From Streptomyces sp. AC512_CC834 (GTDB lineage Bacteria; Actinomycetota; Actinomycetes; Streptomycetales; Streptomycetaceae), in the NCBI RefSeq assembly GCF_019049325.1, contig NZ_JAGMUO010000023.1, positions 101,040 through 165,039 on the forward strand: a stretch of DNA of 64,000 bases, in the 5' to 3' direction. Below are positions 27,521 through 34,654 of the stretch, piece after piece. The notes below the pieces were generated by a model that was not told where the DNA came from, ran no database searches, and saw nothing but the letters and a program-made list of their open reading frames with translations. The translations under genes and the position numbers were made by a program. Every line of letters begins with the position of its first letter. The first letter of the stretch is position 1.

Positions 27521-30088
27521 CTACTCCGTCGCGATGGCGTTCAGGACGTTCATGCGGCCCGCCCGGAATGCCGGGACCAGGGCGGCGAACAGGCCCACGA
27601 AGGCCGAACCGACGAAGACCCCGATGATCGTCGGCCACGGGATGTCGAGGACGTTCAGTCCCTCCAGGGCGAGCAGCTTCTGCGCGGTGGCGCCCCAGCC
27701 CATGCCCAGCCCGAGGCCCAGCAGGGCGCCGAAGAGGGCGATGACGACGGACTCCATGCGGATCATGCGGCGTAGCTGGCGGCGGGAGAGGCCGATCGCC
27801 CGCATCAGGCCGATCTCCCGGGTCCGCTCGACCACCGACAGCGCCAGGGTGTTCACCACACCGAGGACGGCGACGATGATCGCCAGGGCGAGCAGGCCGT
27901 AGACCATGTTCAGCAACTGGCCGACCTGGTCCTTCAGCTCCTGCTTGTAGTCGGTCTGGTCGGCCACCTGGTACTGCGGGTAGGCGTCCAGGGACTTCTT
28001 CAGCGCCGCGTACGCCTGGTCGGCCTGGCCGTCCTTCGCCTTGGCGAACATGATCGTGTTCGGCGGGACGCTGTCGGCCGGCAGGTACTTGCGCATCGTC
28101 TCGAGGCTGATGTACCGGGCGCCCTGGTCGATGGCCACGTCGTCGCTCGTGATCGCGGCGACCTTGAGCTTCGCGGTCTCACCGCCCTTGAAGGCGACGG
28201 AGAGGGTGTCCCCGACGTGCACGCCGTGCTTCTCGGCGTAGTCCGAGCCGACCGACATGGCGTCGGTGCCGTAGGCGGCGGTGAGCTTGCCCTCCGTCGT
28301 CGCGCGGCGCACGTCCTGGGCGTAGGTCGGGTCCGCGGCCGTGACGCCGTCGTCGTCCGTCTTGCCGTCGGGCGAGGTCAGCGTGGCCTCGAGCACCTTG
28401 TAGCGGGTGACGTGCTCCAGGCCGGGCGTGTCCTGCATGGCCTTCTCGGCCTGCGGGACGATCCGCTGGTTGCCCTGGACGATGAAGTCCGCGCCGACCG
28501 TCTTGTCCAGCTCGCTCGTGGCCGAGGCGACCATGGAGGAGCCGACGACCGAGAGGCAGGCCACCAGCGCGAGGCCGATCATCAGAGCGGCACCCGTGGC
28601 GCCGGTGCGGCGCGGGTTGCGCAGGGCGTTGCGCTCGGCCAGCCGGCCCACCGGACCGAAGGCCCGCAGCAGCACCGCGCTGATCACCCGCACCACGAAG
28701 CCGGCCAGCAGCGGGCCGATGACGACGAAACCGATGAGCGAGAGCACGATGCCCGCGCCGAGCATCAGCGCACCGTCGCTCGCCTTGTCGGCGCCGGCCG
28801 CCGTGAGCAGGGCCGCCGCGCCGGAGCCGGTGAGCACCAGGCCGATCAGGCCGCGTATCCAGCCGGCCTTGCCGTCGGCCGGCGTACCGGCGTCGCGCAG
28901 AGCGGCCATCGGGGAGATCCTGCCGGCGCGGCGGGCCGGGATGTAGGCGGCCAGGACGGTGACCACGATGCCGAGGACCAGGCCGACCACGGGGGTCGCC
29001 GTCTTGATGGTCAGGTCGTCGGTGGACAGGTTCATGCCCGCCGACGACATCAGCTTCATCAGGCCGACGGCGATTCCGACACCGGCCGCGACACCGAGGA
29101 TCGAGCCGACGACGCCGAGAAGGAGCGCCTCGACCAGCACCGAGCGGTTGACCTGCCGACGGGAGGAACCGATGGCCCGCATCAGGCCGATCTCGCGGGT
29201 GCGCTGGGCGACCAGCATGGAGAAGGTGTTGATGATCAGGAAGATGCCGACCAGGAACGCGATACCGGCGAAGCCGAGCATGGCGTACTTGATGACGTCC
29301 ATGAACTCGCCGATGCCCTCACGGTTCTCGTCGGCGTTCTCCTTGCCCGTCTGGACCTTGTAGGTGCCGCTGCCCAGGGACTCGGTGACGTTCTGCTTCA
29401 GCCGCGCGTCGGAGACGCCGGCCTCGGCGGTGACGTTGAGCTGGGTGAACTTTCCGGTACCGCCGAGCAGTTCACGCTGGGCGGTGGGCGTGTCGAAGTA
29501 GAGGACAGCGGCGCCGGGGTTGGTCACGGTGAAGGAGGCGATGCCGACGATCTTCGCCTTGAAGTCGCCGGTCTGCGCGATGGTGCGCAGTTCGTCGCCG
29601 AGCTTCAGGTCGTGCTTGTCGGCGGTGTCGGCGTCGACCATCACCTCGGTCGGCCCGCGCGGGGCGTGCCCGGAGGTGATCTCCATCGACCGCAGGTCGT
29701 TCTTCGTCCAGTTCCCCGCGATGGTCGGGGCGCCGCTGGTGGCGCCCACGTTGTCGTTGTCCTTGTCGACGACGGTCACGTTCATCGAACTGACCGCGCC
29801 CTCGGCCGACTTGACGCCCTCGGCGCCCCGGGCCCGCTCGAGCGCGGAGGCTGGCAGGGCCTCGGGCACGCCGCTCTGCGGGGTGTCGTCGCTCTTGGCG
29901 TCCTTCGGCATGACCGTCACGTCGGACGAGGTGACCGCGAAGAGCTTGTCGAAGGTGGTGTTCATCGTGTCGGTGAACACCAGGGTGCCGCACACGAACG
30001 CCACCGACAGCAGCACCGCCACCGCCGAGAGCGCCATGCGGCCCTTGTGCGCGAAGAAGTTGCGCATCGAAGTCTTCACGACGGTCAT
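27521..30088 (-). CDS. FtsX-like ABC transporter permease (MacB type), second copy
   Basis: 855 aa with the same two-FtsX-core plan as the 259-2787 protein: an N-terminal helix after MRNFFAHKGRMALSAVAVLL, an extracytoplasmic domain (about 45-265), the first core (about 270-395) with LVAQRTREIGLMRAIGSSRRQVNRS, a pair of helices near 410-470, a second extracytoplasmic domain (about 530-715) and the second core (about 720-845) with VERTREIGLMRAIGLSRRQLRRM. The start (ATG at 30088) overlaps the ATPase stop by 4 bp. Substrate or role unknown; envelope lipoprotein or peptide handling is typical of the family. Confidence 0.94.
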   Translation of the reverse strand: MTVVKTSMRNFFAHKGRMALSAVAVLLSVAFVCGTLVFTDTMNTTFDKLFAVTSSDVTVMPKDAKSDDTPQSGVPEALPASALERARGAEGVKSAEGAVSSMNVTVVDKDNDNVGATSGAPTIAGNWTKNDLRSMEITSGHAPRGPTEVMVDADTADKHDLKLGDELRTIAQTGDFKAKIVGIASFTVTNPGAAVLYFDTPTAQRELLGGTGKFTQLNVTAEAGVSDARLKQNVTESLGSGTYKVQTGKENADENREGIGEFMDVIKYAMLGFAGIAFLVGIFLIINTFSMLVAQRTREIGLMRAIGSSRRQVNRSVLVEALLLGVVGSILGVAAGVGIAVGLMKLMSSAGMNLSTDDLTIKTATPVVGLVLGIVVTVLAAYIPARRAGRISPMAALRDAGTPADGKAGWIRGLIGLVLTGSGAAALLTAAGADKASDGALMLGAGIVLSLIGFVVIGPLLAGFVVRVISAVLLRAFGPVGRLAERNALRNPRRTGATGAALMIGLALVACLSVVGSSMVASATSELDKTVGADFIVQGNQRIVPQAEKAMQDTPGLEHVTRYKVLEATLTSPDGKTDDDGVTAADPTYAQDVRRATTEGKLTAAYGTDAMSVGSDYAEKHGVHVGDTLSVAFKGGETAKLKVAAITSDDVAIDQGARYISLETMRKYLPADSVPPNTIMFAKAKDGQADQAYAALKKSLDAYPQYQVADQTDYKQELKDQVGQLLNMVYGLLALAIIVAVLGVVNTLALSVVERTREIGLMRAIGLSRRQLRRMIRMESVVIALFGALLGLGLGMGWGATAQKLLALEGLNVLDIPWPTIIGVFVGSAFVGLFAALVPAFRAGRMNVLNAIATE

Positions 30089-30873
30089 GACGTGCGCCCC
30101 CGGGCGTCAAAATCCTTCATGCGGTCGAGGACGGCCTCAGCGGTCGGGTGGTGCATCTCGTCCACGATCCGGCCGTCGGCGAGGTACAGCACCCGGTCCG
30201 CGTAGCCGGCGGCCACCGGGTCGTGGGTGACCATCACGATGGTCTGGCCCAGCTCGGTGACCGAGCGGCGCAGGAAGCCCAGCACCTCGGCGCCGGCGCG
30301 CGAGTCGAGGTTTCCGGTCGGCTCGTCACCGAAGATGATCTCGGGCCGGGCGGCCAGGGCCCGCGCCACCGCGACCCGCTGCTGCTGGCCGCCGGAGAGC
30401 TGGGTGGGCCGGTGCTTGAGCCGCCCGGCGAGCCCCACGGTCTCCACGACCCGGTCCAGCCACGCGCGGTCGTACTTGCGGCCGGCGATGTCCATGGGCA
30501 GCGTGATGTTCTCGATCGCGTTGAGCGTCGGGAGCAGGTTGAACGCCTGGAAGATGAAGCCGATCCGGTCCCGGCGCAGTTGCGTGAGCCTCTTGTCCTT
30601 CAGGCCGGTGATCTCGGTCTCGTCGAGGTAGATCTGCCCGCTGGTGACGGTGTCCAGACCGGCCAGGCAGTGCATCAGCGTGGACTTGCCGGATCCCGAC
30701 GGGCCCATGATGGCGGTGAACTGGCCGCGGGCGATGTCCACGTCCACGTGGTCGAGGGCGACCACCCGGGTCTCGCCCGATCCGTAGGCCTTCACGACCT
30801 GCCGCGCTCGCGCGGCAACGGCCGTACGCCCTCCAGTGCTCCCGTGCGTGGGAATACTTACGGCCGATGTCAT
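30085..30873 (-). CDS. ABC transporter ATP-binding protein (LolD/MacB type)
   Basis: 262 aa from the ATG at 30873 (AGGAG 6 nt ahead; the open frame upstream is shadow). Complete ATPase: Walker A GPSGSGKSTLM, Q-loop FIFQAFNLLPTL, signature LSGGQQQRVAVARALAARPEIIFGDEP with Walker B, D-loop TGNLDSR and H-loop VTHDP. A ~25-residue N-terminal extension precedes the fold. It drives the permease at 27521-30088, with which it overlaps. Its C-terminus is nearly the same as the partial ATPase at the left window edge, so this two-gene module was duplicated. Confidence 0.96.
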   Translation of the reverse strand: MTSAVSIPTHGSTGGRTAVAARARQVVKAYGSGETRVVALDHVDVDIARGQFTAIMGPSGSGKSTLMHCLAGLDTVTSGQIYLDETEITGLKDKRLTQLRRDRIGFIFQAFNLLPTLNAIENITLPMDIAGRKYDRAWLDRVVETVGLAGRLKHRPTQLSGGQQQRVAVARALAARPEIIFGDEPTGNLDSRAGAEVLGFLRRSVTELGQTIVMVTHDPVAAGYADRVLYLADGRIVDEMHHPTAEAVLDRMKDFDARGRTS

Positions 30874-31413
30874 GTCAAGTCTCCTATGTCGGTCATCGAG
30901 TGAGCCGCCGGTGCCGGCGGTAGCGGCGTACGCTGCCGCGCCCGTCGTGGTGTCGAGGTGCCGTGGTGTCCGTGCTGCTGTCTCGAAGAGTCTGTCCGGA
31001 ACAGGGGGTCGACCGCGCTGGTGTTCAGCGCACTCTTTTGCTGGGGAAAACCCCACCCCCGAGGGTCCGGTTCACCGCCCCCCAGCGGTGTAAAGCCAGA
31101 TTAAGGACGTCACCGGGTCCGTCTCGTCCTCCGTCGGTACGAACCCTCCCCGAGCCGTAGTACGGAGGTACCCCTAGGGGCCGTCCACCCTCCGGTGGAG
31201 CGGACCTCGGGGTCGCCCTCCACCCCCAGACGCACCGAGCGTCCACCCTCCCGCCGCGTCAGGGGCAAGCGGGCGCTCACGGTGGCCACATACCGACCGA
31301 TCAGTTTGGCCAAAACGCAGCGCGTTACCCAACTCGCGAGTAACGTGCGGGACCCCCACCCCCCACCTCCTGCGGTCCGCCGCTCGGACCCAAGCCGCGC
31401 AAGGAGAACCGGG
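30874..31413. promoter_or_regulatory. 540-bp divergent promoter region between the ABC pair and the DUF485/symporter pair
   Basis: No gene is supportable. Promoters for both directions must lie here. A small dyad GTTAC-N11-GTAAC at 31324-31344 lies 70 bp before the DUF485 gene and could be an operator. TCCCCGAGCCGTAGTACGGAGGTACC near 31146 is locally repetitive (GGTAC copies at about 31136 and 31166). Neither can be assigned to a regulator. Confidence 0.4.
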
Positions 31414-31893
31414 ATGTCCTACGACCCGTCCCCGTCGTACCGGCACGGACCACCACCACCGCCGTACGACCCACCGCCGTACGACCCACCGCCGTACGAC
31501 CCATCGCCGTACGGCCCACCGTCCCACTCCACACCGCCGTACGCCCCGCCACCGCGGACCGGCCACCGGGCTCCCCGGCGCGATCCGCTCGGGCACCACA
31601 GCGACCTGCGGGTCCTGCGCAGCGCCTACCGTCGGCAGCGGCGCACCGCGACGCTCGCCGCGCTCGGCTACTTCACGCTGTTCCTGATCCTGTCCGCGTA
31701 CGCACCCGGGGTCATGACCGGCACCGCCGCCGGCGGGCTGCCCACCGGACTGCTGCTCGCCCTGGTCCAACTCCCCGTCACCTGCCTGGCGATCGCGCTG
31801 TACGAGTACACCGCCCGGCGCCGCGTCGACCCGCTCGCGGACCGCATCCGCAAGGAGGCCGAACTGGACGCCAGGCGGGAGGCGGGGCGATGA
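31414..31893 (+). CDS. DUF485 membrane protein with Pro/Tyr repeat N-terminus
   Basis: 159 aa; AAGGAG lies 8 nt before the ATG. The N-terminal ~55 residues are a PPYDP repeat (15-bp DNA repeat at 31459-31520). The DUF485 part is LRVLRSAYRRQRRTATLAALGYFTLFLILSAYAPG with a second helix, TGLLLALVQLPVTCLAIALYEY. DUF485 proteins are small two-helix partners encoded beside acetate/monocarboxylate symporters, and such a symporter follows with a 4-bp overlap. The likely role is assembly or regulation of the symporter in the membrane. Confidence 0.9.
   Translation: MSYDPSPSYRHGPPPPPYDPPPYDPPPYDPSPYGPPSHSTPPYAPPPRTGHRAPRRDPLGHHSDLRVLRSAYRRQRRTATLAALGYFTLFLILSAYAPGVMTGTAAGGLPTGLLLALVQLPVTCLAIALYEYTARRRVDPLADRIRKEAELDARREAGR
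31459..31520 (+). repeat. 15-bp tandem repeat coding PPYDP units
   Basis: About four copies of CCGCCGTACGACCCA, the last diverged (CCATCGCCGTACGGCCCA), all in frame in the DUF485 gene. Confidence 0.85.
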
Positions 31894-33530
31894 CAGGGCT
31901 CGCGACGACAGAGCTCGCGACGACGGAGTTCAGCGGCAACGCCCAGGCGATGTCCCTGGTGGGCTTCACGGCCGTCGCCACCGTCACGCTGCTGCTGTGC
32001 GTGATGACCGGCCCCGACCGGGACGACCTCGACGAGTTCTACACCGGGTACAGCTCCCTGTCCCCCATGCGCAACGGCCTCGCGATCGCCGGTGACTACA
32101 TCTCGGCGGCGTCCGTCCTCGGAACGAGCGGCGTCATCGCCCTCTTCGGCCACGACGGCGTCGTGCTGGCGCTCAGCACCGCACTGTCGCTGATGCTGCT
32201 GATGTTCCTGCTGGCCGAACCCCTGCGCAACGCGGGCCGGTTCACTATGGGCGACGCGCTCGCCCGCCGGATGCCCGGGCGCGGGGTGCGCATCGTGGCC
32301 TGCGCCGTGACCATCGCGGCGCTGCTGCCGCTGATGCTGGTGCAGCTCGCGGGCACCGGCCAACTGCTCGCGTTCGTCCTCGGTTTCTCCGGCGAGTCGC
32401 TGCAGACCGGCTGCATCGTCGGCCTGGGCGTGCTGATGATCGGTTACGCGGCGATCGGCGGGATGAAGGGCACCGCACTCATCCAGATCCTCAAGATCGT
32501 GATGCTGCTCGGCTCGGGCGCCGTCGTCGCCGTACTGATCCTGAACCGCTTCGACTGGGACCCCGCCGCGCTGTTCGACACGGCGGCGGACCGCAGCGGC
32601 GTGGGTTCGGCGTTCCTGGACTCGGGACTCCAGTTCGCCGGCGGGCCCCACCCCGACGCGGACATGATCTCCTCGCAGCTCACCGTCGTCCTCGGCGGCG
32701 CCTGCCTCCCCCACGTCACCATGCGCATGTACACCGCGTCCTCCGCCCGCCAGGTGCGCCGCTCGATGTCCTGGGCGGTGTCCAGCGTGGCGCTGTTCGT
32801 GCTGGTCGTCACGGTCGTCGGCTTCGGCGCGGCGGCACTGGTCGGGCGGGCCGCCATCGCGGGGATCGACCCGCAGGGCAACACCGCCTATCTGCTGGGC
32901 TCGCAGGCGGCCTTCGGTGCGCGGGTGTCCACCGCGGAAACGTTCCTCTTCACCACGGTCACCACCGCGGTCTTCCTCACCCTGCTCGCCTCCGTCGGCG
33001 GCATGATCCTCGCCTGCGCCAACTCCCTGGCCCACGACGTCTTCGCCACCCGCGTACAGGAGATGTCCCCGCGCCGCGAGATGACCCTCGCCCGCGTCTC
33101 GGCGCTGGCCGTCGGCATCCCCGCGATCGTCCTGGCCACCCTCGTCCAGCACCGCAGCCTCCAGCCCCTGGTGACCCTGTCCTTCTGCCTGGGCGCCTCG
33201 GCCATCGCCCCCGCCCTGGTCTACGGCCTCTTCTGGCGCCGCTACACGCGCGCCGGACTGCTCTGGACCCTCATCGGGGGCTCAGTGGCCGTCCTGCTCC
33301 TGATGCCGGGCACCAACCTGGTCTCCGGCTCACCGGTCTCCGCCTTCCCCGAGGCCGACTTCAACTGGTTCCCGTTCACCACGACGGGCCTGGTCACCAT
33401 CCCGCTGGGCTTCGCCTGCGGCTGGCTGGGCACGATGCTCTCCGGCCGGCGCAAGGCGCAGGAGCAGCGCCGCCACTACGAGGCGGTGGAGAGCTGGATC
33501 CTGGCGGGGGCGGTCCGCAGGGGCGACTGA
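31890..33530 (+). CDS. Sodium:solute symporter (ActP-like cation/acetate symporter)
   Basis: 546 aa, starting in the ATGA overlap with the DUF485 gene. About 13 membrane helices of the SSS/LeuT-fold family. The family signatures are DEFYTGYSSLSPMRNGLAIAGDYISAASVLG near the start, GGMKGTALIQILKIVMLL (helix 5-6), HVTMRMYTASSARQVRRSMSWA and ILACANSLAHDVFATRVQ. Members take up acetate, propionate or pyruvate with Na+. The actual substrate is not resolved here. The stop lies within the arm of a 13-bp hairpin. Confidence 0.92.
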   Translation: MTGLATTELATTEFSGNAQAMSLVGFTAVATVTLLLCVMTGPDRDDLDEFYTGYSSLSPMRNGLAIAGDYISAASVLGTSGVIALFGHDGVVLALSTALSLMLLMFLLAEPLRNAGRFTMGDALARRMPGRGVRIVACAVTIAALLPLMLVQLAGTGQLLAFVLGFSGESLQTGCIVGLGVLMIGYAAIGGMKGTALIQILKIVMLLGSGAVVAVLILNRFDWDPAALFDTAADRSGVGSAFLDSGLQFAGGPHPDADMISSQLTVVLGGACLPHVTMRMYTASSARQVRRSMSWAVSSVALFVLVVTVVGFGAAALVGRAAIAGIDPQGNTAYLLGSQAAFGARVSTAETFLFTTVTTAVFLTLLASVGGMILACANSLAHDVFATRVQEMSPRREMTLARVSALAVGIPAIVLATLVQHRSLQPLVTLSFCLGASAIAPALVYGLFWRRYTRAGLLWTLIGGSVAVLLLMPGTNLVSGSPVSAFPEADFNWFPFTTTGLVTIPLGFACGWLGTMLSGRRKAQEQRRHYEAVESWILAGAVRRGD

Positions 33531-33563
33531 CGGTGCCGGTGCCGGTGCCAGCACCGTCAGTCG
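33524..33563. terminator. Bidirectional terminator overlapping the symporter stop
   Basis: A perfect 13-bp stem (33524-33536 with 33551-33563) and a 14-nt loop. The symporter stop codon is in the left arm, and the convergent coiled-coil gene ends 20 bp to the right. Confidence 0.8.
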
Positions 33564-33582
33564 AGGAAGCGGGCCCCCGGCC

Positions 33583-34491
33583 TCACTCCACCGCCCGGCC
33601 CGTCAGCGAACTCAGATTGCTGCGTACACAGGCCATATGGGCCTGGAGTTCGTCCCACCGCTCACCGTGCTCACGCAGCACCCGTTCCGTCTCGCGGGCG
33701 ATCCGCTCCTGACACACCCGGGCCTCGGCGACCACCTCGGCCGCCCGGGCCCGGGCCTCCTCCTGCCGCCGCCCGACCGCCTCCCGCGCGTCGGACAGGT
33801 CCTGTTCCGCCTCGCGCACCCCCTGTTCGGCGCGCGCCACCAACTCCTCGTGGTGGGCGTCCAGGGCCTGCGCGCGCTCGCCCTCGGTCCGCTCGGCGGC
33901 GGCCCACCGCTCGGCGAGCCCCCGGCGCTGCTCGGCCGACATCCCGGTCGTGCGCCTGCGCATCTCGCGCAGCGCGGAGAGCGCCTCCCCGCGCCCGGCC
34001 TTCACCTCGCGCCGCGCCTCGATCCGCGCCTCGTCGGCCTCCGCGCGCGCCGCGAGCAGCCGCTGCCTGGCCCGTTCGTCGGCCTCGTCGCGTACGGCGT
34101 CGGCGTGCGCCCGCGCCGCCTCCCGCACCCCGGCGGCGTGCGCCCGCGCGTCCTCCATCATCCCGTCGGCCGCATCACGCGCCCTCTCCCGTACGGCCTC
34201 GGCCTCTTCCCGGCCGAGCTGGAACAGGTGCCGCGCGCGCTCCCCGAGCGTCTCGTAGTCCTGCGGGGTGAGCTCTGCGACCACGTCCCACAGGTCCTCC
34301 AGCTCCTCCTCCATCTCCCGGGCCAGCACGGTGAGGCGGGCGGCCCGCTCCCAGGCTGCGTCACGGTCCTCGGAGAGTGCCGCCGCACACTTCTCCACCT
34401 GCTCGGGACGGTAGCCGCGCTCACGCCCGCGCCCGCGCCCGCGTACGGTCACGAAGCCGTGGGGAGACGCCGCCGCGCCGCTCATGCTCAT
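33583..34491 (-). CDS. DivIVA-like coiled-coil (cytoskeletal-type) protein
   Basis: 302 aa from the ATG at 34491 (AGGGG ahead; a second ATG at 34485 is possible). After a short GRGRGRERGYRPEQVEKCAAAL segment, resembling the start of DivIVA-type domains (YRPEQVE), almost the whole protein is Ala/Glu/Arg-rich and alpha-helical with long heptad stretches, e.g. RERARDAADGMMEDARAHA. Streptomyces has several such polymer-forming proteins (DivIVA, Scy, FilP). No enzyme motif. A structural or scaffold role is inferred. The opposite frame also looks open because of Ala/Arg codon bias. Confidence 0.8.
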   Translation of the reverse strand: MSMSGAAASPHGFVTVRGRGRGRERGYRPEQVEKCAAALSEDRDAAWERAARLTVLAREMEEELEDLWDVVAELTPQDYETLGERARHLFQLGREEAEAVRERARDAADGMMEDARAHAAGVREAARAHADAVRDEADERARQRLLAARAEADEARIEARREVKAGRGEALSALREMRRRTTGMSAEQRRGLAERWAAAERTEGERAQALDAHHEELVARAEQGVREAEQDLSDAREAVGRRQEEARARAAEVVAEARVCQERIARETERVLREHGERWDELQAHMACVRSNLSSLTGRAVE

Positions 34492-34584
34492 CACACCCCT
34501 GTGGTGAACCTGCCGCACTAAATGGACTTAACCGACTTTATGGATCGGACGTAAGCCCTCATAATCCGACACACCGCACACAAA

Positions 34585-34627
34585 GGGCGGGGCCCGGTCG
34601 CCCTCACAGGTCGACCGGGCCCCGCCC
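34585..34627 (-). terminator. Terminator after the deaminase-SUKH fusion gene
   Basis: A perfect 16-bp GC-rich stem (34585-34600 with 34612-34627) with an 11-nt loop, 28 bp past the stop. On the minus strand it is followed by TTTGTGTG. Confidence 0.82.
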
Positions 34628-34654
34628 CTCGGACACGTCAGCGGCGCGAGCGCC